From Streptomyces toyocaensis (GTDB lineage Bacteria > Actinomycetota > Actinomycetes > Streptomycetales > Streptomycetaceae), in contig NZ_JFCB01000017.1 in the NCBI RefSeq assembly GCF_000725125.1, positions 1 to 64,000 of the forward strand: 64,000 nucleotides of DNA, read 5' to 3'. A program made the translations under genes and the position numbers. Position 1 is the stretch's first letter. Each line of letters begins with the position of its first letter. Below, in pieces: positions 53,788 to 62,900 of the stretch. The notes under the pieces were generated by a model. It worked only from the letters and a program-made list of their open reading frames with translations. It ran no database searches and was not told where the DNA came from.

Positions 53788-54841
53788 GTGAGGTATGCGC
53801 AGGGCGGCGGGCTGACCGACGCCGAGAGGACCACGCGGGAGCGGTTACGGCTCCAGGCCGTGGAGCGTTTCGAGGGCGGGCAGAAGAACGCGGAGATCGC
53901 CGCTGCCCTGCGGATCAGCTTGCGGTCGGTCGAGCGGTGGCGCCGGGCCTGGCGCGAGAGCGGCGAGGCGGGAGTCCTGTCGAAGGGGTCGCCGGGAAGA
54001 CCTCGACTCAGTGAAGCCCAGTTCGACAGGCTGGAGCAGGAGTTGGAGCGTGGTCCACTGGCTCACGGCTGGGCGGACCAGCGGTGGACCCTGGCATGGA
54101 TCAAGACGCTGATCGGCCGGCTCTTCCACGTCTCCTACACGGTCGAGGGCACCTGGCGGCTGCTGAAGCGCCACGGGTGGAGCTGGCAGCAGCCCACTCG
54201 ACGGGCGATCGAGCGCGATGAAGACACGGTCGAGGTGTGGAAGAAGGAGACCTGGCCGCGGGTAAGAGCACCGCGGCGGAGCGCAACGCCTGGATCGTCT
54301 TCGAGGATGAGGCCGGGCAGTCGATGACTCCGCCGCGCGCCAGGACCTGGGGCCGGATCGGCCAGACCCCGGTCGTGAGGGTGAGGAGCCGAGGCTCGGG
54401 GCGCGTGTCGATGGCTAGCTACAAGCCGGGCCAGCGGTCCCGGCTGATCTACGCGATCCGCGAGTACCAAGGCCGCAAGGACGAACCGAAGGGCTTTGGC
54501 TGGCGCGACTTCCGCGACCTGATCGTCCGCGCTCGCATCCAGCTCGGCGGACCGATCGTGCTGGTCTGGGACAACGTCCGCCTGCACTGACGGCCGGCAT
54601 GCGCGAGTTCATCGACGCGAACGCCGAGTGGCTCACTGTGTTCCAGCTGCCTACCTATGCCCCGGACCTCAACCCGACCGAGGGCGTCTGGTCGCTGGTC
54701 AAGCGGGACATCGGCAACCTCGCCGCGGCCGACCTCGGCCAGATCACCCGCGCAGTGAAGCGCAAACTGAAGATGCTGCAGTACCGACCGGAGGCCATCG
54801 ACGGTTGCCTCGCCGGCACCGACCTGGCCCTGGACCTGTGA
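53788..54841 (+). pseudogene. IS630-family transposase, two frameshifts
   Basis: Three consecutive open segments in three frames make one transposase. The first gives the HTH (KNAEIAAALRISLRSVERWRRAW); the second carries two catalytic Asp (IVFEDEAGQS and LVWDNVRLH); the third carries the catalytic Glu (YAPDLNPTEGVWSLVKRD). The first shift is near 54245-54290 and could be programmed. The second, at the TGA of 54588, looks like a one-base deletion and would inactivate the protein. Confidence 0.8.
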
Positions 54842-54905
54842 GCGTGGGGTCGACCGACCCGTAATTGGTCGAAGCCCAAAGCTGCTGGTCAGCTACGGTG
54901 GCGGC

Positions 54906-55268
54906 ATGACTGACAGCATGCCCGAGGACGTAGCCGACGTGCTTGACCTCGTCCTGAACCGGGACGAGCCCGTTCACGTCGCCCTCCGACGGCAGGTGCC
55001 CCAACTCAGGGTGCAATCCCGCTGTGAGTGCGGTTGCGGCACTGCCTACTTCGACCTCGACGCTGACGCGGTGGAGCCCGCGCCAACGGGCCCCTGCACC
55101 GTCGTGGCTGCCGAGGTGCAACTGTCCACCGAAACCGGCGAGTGCCCTGGCGAGGTCCTGGTCTTCGCGCAAGGCGGCTACCTCTTATGGCTGGAGGTCT
55201 GCTCTTGGAGCGATGACGTCGAGGTGAATCTCGCCGCGGCGCGGCGCTGGCTACAGCCATCGTCCTGA
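54906..55268 (+). CDS. Hypothetical passenger protein inside the IS630-type element
   Basis: 120 aa, acidic, with a cysteine-rich stretch SRCECGCGTAYFDLD (about residues 38-52) that could bind metal, and a C-terminal EVNLAAARRWLQP. No family recognised beyond small Streptomyces hypotheticals. It contains a TTA codon near 55188, so expression would depend on the bldA tRNA. It lies between the transposase and the right inverted repeat, so it may move with the element. Confidence 0.6.
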   Translation: MTDSMPEDVADVLDLVLNRDEPVHVALRRQVPQLRVQSRCECGCGTAYFDLDADAVEPAPTGPCTVVAAEVQLSTETGECPGEVLVFAQGGYLLWLEVCSWSDDVEVNLAAARRWLQPSS

Positions 55269-55350
55269 ACCCGAGCGGGTAACAGCCGGCGGTCTCGGAT
55301 CCTGACGCCGTCACCACGAGTCGACCGACGTCACGAGTTCAAGTTCAGTA

Positions 55351-55997
55351 GCTAGCCCTACGGGTGAGCCAGTCCCGGACAGTTTCGCCTGGGGTACCAG
55401 ACGGTTGGCCGGCGCTCCTATCTCGCGCCCACAAGTCATCATGACTCGTCCACTATGTCGCTTTCGCCGCGTGTGGTCGCAGGTCATGCCCTTCCAAGCA
55501 AGTCATCCCCTGCGCTGGTCCTGACTTGGTCGCGTGTGCTTGCAAAGGTGTGACCGCCAAGTTGATCTCGGCGCCGTCAACTCCCTGCCGTGGACGGCCC
55601 ACGTGCGAGCCTCATGGCTACACAATAGGAATCCTGTTGAGCCGGGCTGGGCGGCTGGCACCCTGAACGTCTGGTGACCGATGACCGCCATCTTGAAGTG
55701 TGCCCTGACCGGGATGGAGGCTGCTGGTGTTGTCCCGGTGGCGATGGTGTTGTTTGGGCCGCGTGGGGACGCCAGGCAGGCTGGTTCACAGACCAGTGCT
55801 GAAGGGCAACCTTCCGCGGAGTCTGCGTGTCACAGTGATCGCTGCGCTATTTTTTCACGCATGACTGGCGCAACCCGTGGACGTGGTTGTCGTGTCCGGG
55901 GGAGAGGATCGACGTATCACTCGCCAGGGTGTTGGTGACATGGCGACAGACTGAGAACAATGGTGGGTTCAGGGATCGTGGGGAGTGAGGCGAGAAC
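55351..55997. other. Gene-poor spacer before the second defence-like operon
   Basis: About 650 bp with only short unsupported frames. It must contain the promoter of the 55998-61548 operon, but no clear boxes, operator palindrome or terminator could be assigned. A GAGGCGAGAAC ribosome site occupies its last bases. Confidence 0.5.
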
Positions 55998-56474
55998 GTG
56001 GAGTATGAGCAGGCGGTCGTCGACGTGGACGCGGCTCCTGCCGGCACGATGCGCGTGGCGACAGCACGGGCATGGGCTCGGATCCTCGTGGGCGTCGACT
56101 CCCCCAACGACCTAGGCACGTTGTTGGGGCGCTCGACGGCCGCAGGCGACGAGGTTGACGTCCGTTGCCATACCCAGCGAGCACGAAACCTGCTACGCAA
56201 GAATCATCTTAGGCGCCTCGATCAGTTGCTCGGGATCACCATCGCTGATTTGCGTAATATACGACAGTGCGGCAGAGAGAGCGCCGTAGATATTTTGACC
56301 GCTCTGTTGCTAACACTAGTTGGCGATTCAGGCATGCCGCCTCAAAGATCCGACGTTCCGTTGCCGGGGATAGACGCTCATCTGGATTCTCCCAAGCCTC
56401 AGAGGTCTGGCGGCGACGGCAGAGAACGCGATCCTGTGAAGGATCCTTTGCTTGACCTCCTGAAAGGCGCGTGA
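55998..56474 (+). CDS. Helix-hairpin-helix protein resembling the RNA polymerase alpha C-terminal domain
   Basis: 158 aa, GTG start. The central segment RARNLLRKNHLRRLDQLLGITIADLRNIRQCGRESAVDIL (about residues 58-97) has the helix-hairpin-helix pattern of alpha-CTD domains, which bind DNA minor grooves or proteins. The N-terminal 50 residues are unassigned, and the C-terminal tail is polar, ending VKDPLLDLLKGA. A similar DPLLxLL end occurs in the last protein of the operon. First gene of five; its stop overlaps the next start (TGATG). Confidence 0.75.
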   Translation: MEYEQAVVDVDAAPAGTMRVATARAWARILVGVDSPNDLGTLLGRSTAAGDEVDVRCHTQRARNLLRKNHLRRLDQLLGITIADLRNIRQCGRESAVDILTALLLTLVGDSGMPPQRSDVPLPGIDAHLDSPKPQRSGGDGRERDPVKDPLLDLLKGA

Positions 56475-58681
56475 TGACCGACGACTTGCCCTCTTGGGAA
56501 CCGAGGTGGAAGCGCCGGTACAACTCGCCGCCAGATGACCTAATCAAAGACTTCTATGTCCCTGCCTTCGCCCGGTCGCGAAATTACGATCGGGCCGTTG
56601 GGTTTTTCTCCGCGGGCATTCTGGCGGCAATTGCGCCCTCTCTTGACAGGTTCGTTCTCAACGGCGGCATGATGCGGCTCATTACGTCTCCGGCCCACCT
56701 AAGCGACGATGAGCTGGCGGCAATGGGTAAGGGCGAGGAACTCAAGAACTACCTCAAGGAGGGGCTTCGACGCGCCATCTTGCAGCCGATTCCCAGCCCT
56801 GTGCTAGCTGACCGGCTGAAGCTGCTGACATGGATGGTCGCCTCTGGTCGGCTGGATGTCCGTATCGCACTGCGAGAGCATACGCACAGTTACGCACTGT
56901 TCCATGAGAAGATCGGAGTCTTCTCTGACCAGCCCGGTAACTGGATGACGTTCACCGGCAGTCCGAATGAAACCATCGGTGGGGCTAGGCTTCATTCGGA
57001 GTCGTTTCCGCTGCATCGTAGTTGGGTGAACGAGGAGCAGCGCGCGTATGCCCGCGAAGAACGAGACCGGTTCGAGCAGCTATGGGGCGAGCGCGTTGAT
57101 GGCGTAGCTTTGTGGCGGGTAAACGACTGGATTGAACATCCTATGCGGTCCAACTTCGGCATCCGCGAGCCGTCTGCAGGGCGGACAATAACCGAAACTG
57201 GCCAACCAGTCTCATCGATCGCCCCTTCTTTGGAAGGCGTGTCGCTTGTCCCGTCGCTACCTGACGACCTTACACTGCACGAGTTTCAACAAGATGCGGT
57301 GAACGACTGGCTTCGGGCTGGTGGACGCGGCACTTTCGCTATGGCAACAGGCACTGGTAAGACCATCACCGCCCTGACAGCCGCGACGCAAGCCTCCGTA
57401 TCCTCCTCTAACGCCAACAAGCCACTGCTTGTGCTGGTGATCGTGCCACTGATCGATCTAGTGGACCAATGGCGTCAGGAGGCCGAGCGGTTCGGCTTTC
57501 GTCCCGCTGTCTGTCACGGCACCCTCACCAGCAGACAGCGGGAGCATCTGAAATCTGTATTCTCAGCTGCCCGATCAAGTCAAGGACGCCGAGCTGAGAT
57601 GGTAATCACCACAGCGGGCAGCCTCACGCCGCGTGGGGAGGACGTCGCTGATGACGAACATTTTGTGCAGCGGCAATTGGCCCGTCATCGTGGCCGGATC
57701 ATGGTCATCGGGGATGAGATGCACTCGCTGGGCACACCAGCGCGCCTAAATGCGCTGCCCCCAAATCCCACGTTAACCCTGGGGCTCTCTGCGACGCCCA
57801 AGCGGCACGGCGACGACGAGGGTACGCATGCTCTCCTAAGCTACTTCGGCGATCCTGTGGCTTCGATCAGTATCAAGCAGGCGATCTATCAGTACAACGC
57901 ACTCGTACCTTATGACTACTTGCCGTTTCGGATCGAGCTGACTGAGGACGAGGCCAAGCGTTATCGGCAGATTTCGCAACGGATCGCGGCTGCGTTCGCC
58001 AAGGGGGATGAGCTAGCGGCAGAGGCTCAAATCCGAGCGCGCACCAGGCTAACTCAGCACGCCACTGGAAAGCACGACCGACTTCGTCAGCTGATGGCGA
58101 GCGGCTTGAAAGGCCAAACGCACCAGATTATCTATGTTGCCGAAGGGAAGAATCCTGAGACTGACTTCCCTGCGCTCAAGAAGACCGAGAAGATGCTTCG
58201 CAAGGAATTCGGGATGCGGATCGAGTGCTATTACGGTGAGACAGACAGGAATCGTCGTGAGGTCCTTCAGGAGCGCCTGGCCAGTGGGGACATTCAGGCT
58301 CTATTGGCTATGAAATGCCTAGACGAGGGAGTTGACATCCCATCCGCGCGTATTGGGGTCATCACCGCGTCGACCCAGAACCCTCGGCAATTCGTGCAGC
58401 GTCGTGGGCGACTTTTGCGGCGTGACCCGAATAACCCGAAGTCGCACGCTGTTATCTATGACTTCATCGTAATGCCGCCTCGACCTGCCGGCGAGCCATC
58501 TGATTCAGAGAAGCGCCTCATTGCGGGGGAGCTGTCTCGAGCCGCTGAACTTGCCGAGGCGGCACGAAACCGCGAGGCGCTTCTGACAATTATCGAGTGG
58601 GCATATGAATACGGTCTACGTCCCGTTGATCAGCCCTGGATGAGTATGACTGAGGACGACGAAATGGAGGAATGGGCCTGA
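56474..58681 (+). CDS. PLD-like nuclease fused to SF2 helicase, restriction-type protein
   Basis: 735 aa. The N-terminal phospholipase D-type domain has HEKIGVF (HxK, about residue 142) and FTGSPNETIGG. The superfamily 2 helicase follows: LHEFQQDAVNDWL, Walker A MATGTGKTITALT (about 290), DEMH box VIGDEMHSLG (about 413), motif III LGLSATPKR and motif VI QFVQRRGRLLRRDP (about 639). PLD-helicase fusions act in restriction and anti-phage systems, and proteins of this kind have been reported beside dnd genes. It contains a TTA codon near 57773. TGATG overlaps at both ends couple it to its neighbours. Confidence 0.87.
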   Translation: MTDDLPSWEPRWKRRYNSPPDDLIKDFYVPAFARSRNYDRAVGFFSAGILAAIAPSLDRFVLNGGMMRLITSPAHLSDDELAAMGKGEELKNYLKEGLRRAILQPIPSPVLADRLKLLTWMVASGRLDVRIALREHTHSYALFHEKIGVFSDQPGNWMTFTGSPNETIGGARLHSESFPLHRSWVNEEQRAYAREERDRFEQLWGERVDGVALWRVNDWIEHPMRSNFGIREPSAGRTITETGQPVSSIAPSLEGVSLVPSLPDDLTLHEFQQDAVNDWLRAGGRGTFAMATGTGKTITALTAATQASVSSSNANKPLLVLVIVPLIDLVDQWRQEAERFGFRPAVCHGTLTSRQREHLKSVFSAARSSQGRRAEMVITTAGSLTPRGEDVADDEHFVQRQLARHRGRIMVIGDEMHSLGTPARLNALPPNPTLTLGLSATPKRHGDDEGTHALLSYFGDPVASISIKQAIYQYNALVPYDYLPFRIELTEDEAKRYRQISQRIAAAFAKGDELAAEAQIRARTRLTQHATGKHDRLRQLMASGLKGQTHQIIYVAEGKNPETDFPALKKTEKMLRKEFGMRIECYYGETDRNRREVLQERLASGDIQALLAMKCLDEGVDIPSARIGVITASTQNPRQFVQRRGRLLRRDPNNPKSHAVIYDFIVMPPRPAGEPSDSEKRLIAGELSRAAELAEAARNREALLTIIEWAYEYGLRPVDQPWMSMTEDDEMEEWA

Positions 58682-58866
58682 TGAACCCACTTGAAGAGCA
58701 AATGCAGAAAATGGCGAGCGAGTTGAGTTCTGAGGCTAAGGAGGTGGTCAATTACGTTGTTACTGCGGAACATAGGCGAAGGTTCTCTGATGACCGTAGT
58801 GACCTACCCGACGAATTTGCTAACCGTGCTCTTCAGATGGCGAAGGCTAAGGAGGGCCGCAAGTGA
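58681..58866 (+). CDS. Small helical protein of the second operon
   Basis: 61 aa from the ATG at 58681 (an ATG at 58672 would add three residues). All-helical, charged: MNPLEEQMQKMASELSSEAKEV, then an AEHRRRFSDDRSDLPDEFANRAL segment. No family recognised. It overlaps the helicase stop and the ATPase start (GTGA), so its stoichiometry is tied to both; it could be a bridging subunit. Confidence 0.7.
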   Translation: MNPLEEQMQKMASELSSEAKEVVNYVVTAEHRRRFSDDRSDLPDEFANRALQMAKAKEGRK

Positions 58867-60992
58867 AGTTCGTGACCTTGGTAATGCGTAATTGGCGGTC
58901 CTTCCACGGCGACCACCGAGTTGAGTTCTCTATCGACCCGCGTAAGCCTGTAACTCTAATTCTAGGGCCTAATGGTGCTGGCAAGACAGCCCTTCTCAAT
59001 GCGTTCACCTGGGCTCTGTACGGTGAGTTCACTGACGGGTTCGCAAGTCCAAGCAAATTGGTCAACGTCGACGCTGTAGAGATGGATCCATCTGCCGAGA
59101 CCTGGGTAGAACTTACTCTGGTCCACGAGAAAGATGAGTTCCGTATCCGCAGGGTAACCGATGCGCACAGGCAGGCCGCTGGCGAATATGACCTAACAGT
59201 TACCAAAAACGGTGAGCGTGCGGTTGAAGACGACATTTATCGGATTCTCCCTAAAGCACTCAAAGACCTGTTCTTCTTTCCTGCCGAGACGTTCAGTACT
59301 GCGAACGTATTGGAGGGGAGCAGGCCTGGCGAGGGATCTTCTCTAAACATCGGCCAGGCGATCAGATCTCTGCTGGCTGGCGACATCTACGACCGGGCGA
59401 TCGAGGATCTGCGTAAGGCGATAGAGAGTGAGGCACTCAAACCGCCTAAAAACTATAGTGACAACACCGTCGAGGAAGCTCGGCGGAGGTACGCGCAGGC
59501 TCAGGAGGAGCTCAATTCTGCTGAGGAGCGTCGTGATGCCCTTCCAGGGCTGCTTGCGGATGCCAGGGACAAAGCGAGTAAAGCGAAAAAGGACGCTGAG
59601 AGGTACAACCCGGAGGAGATCAAAAAATGGGAGCGTGAGTACGAACAGCGAACGGCGCGCGTGCGGCAAGCGGAATCCGCAACCCAACGAGCGTACGAGC
59701 TCTACCTCGACCTGGCCCGCAAGGCGCATCTCCATTTTTCTCAGAGCGCAGTGTACTCCGCCATCTCGCAGCTTGACCTAGCTGAAAAGGCCGGCTTGAT
59801 GCCTCCGCGTATTCACGAGTCGGTGCTCGACAAGACGTTGAACGACTGCCGCTGCACGCTGTGTGGCGAGCCACTCTCGAAGGAAGCGAACGAGCGCATC
59901 AAGAGGCTGCGTGCGCACGTCGGCGACGCGCGGATTGCTGTCCGCGGCATGGAGACTCGCTCTCTGCTTGTGCGGCATACCACCCAGAAAGACATGGCGG
60001 TCGCGAACCTTCGCGACGAGATTGCCTCTCTCGCGTCAGATCTTGGAGTCGCCGGCCCACAGCAGGGTGCCGACATGAGAATGCTCCAGGCAGTGCTGCG
60101 GACGTGCCTCGATATGGCTGAACGGCTGCTTGGCAACGCGACACGTGAACTCATGGAATTCACCGAAACCCAGGATGTGGAACGCCCCCCAGCAGGCCAG
60201 AGCCCTGTTGAGATCGCCATGGTGAGGCAGAAGAGCGTAGATATACTCGCTGCCGAGTCCAAGGGCATTGAAGCCGAAATCGAGGCGCTATCATCCAAAG
60301 TCGGAGAGTTGCTGTCGGACTACACTAAGAAGTCCTCGAAATCTGAGGGGCACAAGCGCAAGACAGCCGCCATTGAGATCCTTCGTGAGGTCAAGAAATT
60401 CTTCGATACAGCCCGTAAGGGTCTGAACAGATTTGGTCGAGAAGATTTCGAGAAGGCAATCAATGCGACCTACTCGGATCTAATTGCCAAGCCGTATCAA
60501 ATCCACGTCGGCGAGGATTTTGGCATTACGGTGCGTTTTCCAGGAAAAGATGAGGAGATTCCGCTTTCTCAGTCGGAGAAGGTGTTGGTCTTGATTGCTT
60601 TCCTGGGTGCCATCGCAAGGCTGGCTCCGCTTTACGAAGAGATCGCACGGAATCGGCAACAACTCAAGCGTACGGGGAGCGTCGATACATCGCGGAGTCA
60701 TGGCTTCCCAGTCGTCCTCGACTCGCCGACAAGTCCATTGGATGATGAGTACGAGGCCGACGTGGTGAATGCGCTGCCCAGGTTGCTGCCTCAAGTCGTC
60801 GTGTTGGTTTCAGCGAAATCCGTTGCTGTATGGGAAGGGATCGCTGGTAGCGTGGGAAGCGCCAACATCATGGAATTGACTTCGCGTAGCTCCAGCAACC
60901 GAACGGTCCAATGGAACGGAAAGGACCACATTTACAGCGCTCAAGACGAAGGTGTGGCGCATGCTAGAACACGGATGACCAATATCAGTTAA
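58863..60992 (+). CDS. Rad50/SMC-like ATPase
   Basis: 709 aa. Walker A is LGPNGAGKTALLNAF (about 34), followed by two coiled-coil arms around a CxxC turn, DCRCTLCGEPLSKEANERI (about 328-336), which resembles a Rad50 zinc hook. The signature region is PLSQSEKVLVLIAFL (about 567; SEK in place of SGG/SGE), and Walker B/D-loop is VVLDSPTSPLDDEYE (about 616). It is only distantly similar to DndD. It presumably powers or regulates the PLD-helicase on DNA. It starts at a GTG overlapping the small gene. Confidence 0.85.
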   Translation: MKFVTLVMRNWRSFHGDHRVEFSIDPRKPVTLILGPNGAGKTALLNAFTWALYGEFTDGFASPSKLVNVDAVEMDPSAETWVELTLVHEKDEFRIRRVTDAHRQAAGEYDLTVTKNGERAVEDDIYRILPKALKDLFFFPAETFSTANVLEGSRPGEGSSLNIGQAIRSLLAGDIYDRAIEDLRKAIESEALKPPKNYSDNTVEEARRRYAQAQEELNSAEERRDALPGLLADARDKASKAKKDAERYNPEEIKKWEREYEQRTARVRQAESATQRAYELYLDLARKAHLHFSQSAVYSAISQLDLAEKAGLMPPRIHESVLDKTLNDCRCTLCGEPLSKEANERIKRLRAHVGDARIAVRGMETRSLLVRHTTQKDMAVANLRDEIASLASDLGVAGPQQGADMRMLQAVLRTCLDMAERLLGNATRELMEFTETQDVERPPAGQSPVEIAMVRQKSVDILAAESKGIEAEIEALSSKVGELLSDYTKKSSKSEGHKRKTAAIEILREVKKFFDTARKGLNRFGREDFEKAINATYSDLIAKPYQIHVGEDFGITVRFPGKDEEIPLSQSEKVLVLIAFLGAIARLAPLYEEIARNRQQLKRTGSVDTSRSHGFPVVLDSPTSPLDDEYEADVVNALPRLLPQVVVLVSAKSVAVWEGIAGSVGSANIMELTSRSSSNRTVQWNGKDHIYSAQDEGVAHARTRMTNIS

Positions 60993-61002
60993 AGGACGAG
61001 AT

Positions 61003-61548
61003 ATGGCAAACGTCAACATCTATCCGGATCATAGGGATATCCTCGATTCGCTTGTCACGTCGGGCAAAGCGAAATCCGCCGCGGCAGGTACTAAGACTGG
61101 CCCATTCAAGGAGATGCGGGACGCGTACGTATTTGCTGCAACGCTGGCGATGGCGCTAAATCAGCCTACGGCCGCAGAGGAAATGCCGACCTCTAAGAGA
61201 GGGGTGCTTCCTATCCAGGACCGAGTGTTTTTCGGTGCAGATGGCGCTACCGAGATCACCGCTGCGGTGGTTCTGACAAGCGCCGCTCCTGACCAAACCA
61301 TCGATTATTCTCTGAGATCACAAATGGATCTGCTGGCCAGTGAGAACATGGCGGAACAGCTGGCACTGCTCGATCGCTACGCGCACGCAGGGTTCGACTG
61401 GCTGCGAAAGCACTCGCAGGACGAAAGCAGCATCCGCGACCTTGTCATGACGGCTATCGACACAGTCGAGTGTACAGAGAGAGAAGTTGGAGATGGCTCA
61501 CAGGTCCAAGATCCACTACTGGGTCTGCTTGATATGATTATCGAGTGA
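61003..61548 (+). CDS. Unknown 181-aa protein, last gene of the second operon
   Basis: It begins MANVNIYPDHRDILDSLV, with the segment FKEMRDAYVFAATLAMALNQPT suggesting a helical small-subunit protein with a vague resemblance to DndE-type N-termini. The C-terminus ends VQDPLLGLLDMIIE, echoing the VKDPLLDLLKGA end of the first protein. An AAAGGACGA ribosome site lies in the 10-bp gap after the ATPase gene. No family recognised. Confidence 0.75.
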   Translation: MANVNIYPDHRDILDSLVTSGKAKSAAAGTKTGPFKEMRDAYVFAATLAMALNQPTAAEEMPTSKRGVLPIQDRVFFGADGATEITAAVVLTSAAPDQTIDYSLRSQMDLLASENMAEQLALLDRYAHAGFDWLRKHSQDESSIRDLVMTAIDTVECTEREVGDGSQVQDPLLGLLDMIIE

Positions 61549-61589
61549 TTGGTCGGCGCGAGCCCTCAAGGCAGTGGTGTGATGGTGTG

Positions 61590-62540
61590 TTAGTGGGATA
61601 GGGGAGCGGCGAAGCGTGTTTGGGACTGCTGCATGATCGGGTGACAGCGGGTTTCTGCAGCCAGAGCTGCGGGTGGGGTCATGATGGTCTCGTACTCGAC
61701 GGGGGTCAAACGGGCCAGCCGTCTCTGGCGTCGGCGCCGGTGGTAGATGCGCTCGATCCAGGTGACGATCGCGATCCGCAAGTCCTGGCGGGTGGCCCAA
61801 ACTTGGCGGTCGAGGACGTTCTTTTGCAGCACTGCGAAGAAGCTCTCCATCGCCGCGTTGTCGCCGGCCGCACCGACCCGGCCCATCGAGCCGACCATGT
61901 TGTGCCGGGCGAGAACGGACACGAACTTCCGTGAGCGGAATTGTGAGCCGCGATCCGAATGCATAATGCACCCGGCCACCTGGCCACGGCGGGCGACGGC
62001 GGATTCCAGCGCGTTCACCGCGAGGCTGGATTTCATCCGGGCGTCGATGGAGTAGCCCACGATGCGGCCGGAGTACATGTCCTTGACCGCGCACAGGTAC
62101 AGCTTGCCCTCGCCGGTGGGGTGCTTGGTGATGTCGGTGAGCCACAGCCGGTTCGGCCCGTCGGCGGCGAACTTGCGCCGTACCCGGTCGTCGTGGACAG
62201 GCGGCCCGGCTTTGGCGTTCTTGCCGCGAGCTCTTCGCTTGCCGAGGGCGCTCCACCATCCGTTGTCCCGGCAGATTCGCCAGGCGGTCCGCTCGGCCAT
62301 CGCCTCGCCGGCGGCGCGGGCCTCGTCGAGTAGGAAGCGGTGGCCGAACTCGGGATCGTCGCGGTGAGCGTCGAACAGGGCGTTGGCCCGATAGGCCTCG
62401 GCCAGTTCGGCATCGGTGACCGGCCGGTCCAGCCACCGGTAGTAGGGCTGGCGGGCCAACTTGAGCACCCGGCACGTCACCGCCACCGGCACCCAGTGAG
62501 GCGCAGCGGCGGCGGCCAGCTCGCGGACGAGCGGGTACAT
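61590..62540 (-). CDS. IS3-family transposase OrfB
   Basis: 316 aa. The rve/DDE integrase core is present: first Asp in LWLTDITKHPTGEGKLY, second Asp in CIMHSDRGSQFRSRKF and Glu in GDNAAMESFFAVLQ, preceded by the HTH_21-type region MAERTAWRICRDNGWW. The frame continues about 30 bp past the left inverted repeat before stopping. It is in the -1 frame relative to OrfA, as in IS3 elements that use programmed frameshifting. Confidence 0.9.
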   Translation of the reverse strand: MYPLVRELAAAAAPHWVPVAVTCRVLKLARQPYYRWLDRPVTDAELAEAYRANALFDAHRDDPEFGHRFLLDEARAAGEAMAERTAWRICRDNGWWSALGKRRARGKNAKAGPPVHDDRVRRKFAADGPNRLWLTDITKHPTGEGKLYLCAVKDMYSGRIVGYSIDARMKSSLAVNALESAVARRGQVAGCIMHSDRGSQFRSRKFVSVLARHNMVGSMGRVGAAGDNAAMESFFAVLQKNVLDRQVWATRQDLRIAIVTWIERIYHRRRRQRRLARLTPVEYETIMTPPAALAAETRCHPIMQQSQTRFAAPLSH

Positions 62541-62900
62541 CGTCTTGCTGGCAGGTTCGCCTGCGACAGATACGCTGCAGCCCTCCTGAGCACCTCGTTC
62601 TCCTGCTCCAGCAGCCGGATCCGTTTGCGTGCCTCGCGCAGCTCGGCCGACTCACTCGACGCCGCTGCCGGCCTGGCGCCCTCGTCGATGTCGGCACGGC
62701 GCAGCCACTTCGACAGCGTGATCGGGTGGACGCCGAAGTCGGCGGCGATCTGTTCCAGCGTGACGCCGGGCTCGCGGTTGCGCGCGACCCGCACGACGTT
62801 CTCGCGGAACTCCTTCGGATACGGCTTGGGCACTGCAACCTCCTTCCAGGCCGCTTCTCAGCAACCCAGGTCAGGTGTCACCCAACCCTGCAGCAGTCCC
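61621..62900 (-). mobile_element. IS3-family insertion sequence
   Basis: About 1.28 kb between imperfect 25-bp inverted repeats: GGGACTGCTGCA plus GGGTGACA at the left (61622-61646) and their complements at the right (62876-62900). It contains OrfA and OrfB. I see no target duplication: the left flank ends GCGTGTT and the right flank enters an integrase relic at CCGGCAACAG. This fits a deletion or recombination between IS copies. Confidence 0.8.
62477..62833 (-). CDS. IS3-family transposase OrfA
   Basis: 118 aa. The HTH_Tnp_1 domain is complete (YPKEFRENVVRVARNREPG, LEQIAADFGVHPITLSKWLRRADID) and is followed by the leucine-zipper coil ELREARKRIRLLEQENEVLRRAAAYLS. Its 3' end overlaps the OrfB start by about 60 bp. 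Confidence 0.88.
   Translation of the reverse strand: MPKPYPKEFRENVVRVARNREPGVTLEQIAADFGVHPITLSKWLRRADIDEGARPAAASSESAELREARKRIRLLEQENEVLRRAAAYLSQANLPARRCTRSSASWPPPLRLTGCRWR

Larger units (their letters stand above)
53716..55350 (+). mobile_element. IS630-type element with passenger gene, decayed
   Basis: Bounded by a perfect 12-bp inverted repeat: TACTGAACTTGA at 53716-53727 and its complement at 55339-55350, each beginning with the TA expected for IS630/Tc1-type insertion. The flanks also mirror each other (GTAGGGC left, GCTAGCCCTAC right). The 1.6-kb length is greater than a usual IS630 because the right third holds a separate gene (54906-55268). The transposase has two frameshifts. Confidence 0.72.

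Noticed and set aside
55681..55938. 85-residue plus-strand frame in the spacer before the second operon
   Set aside because: No ribosome site, no domain sequence, no conserved neighbour relationship.
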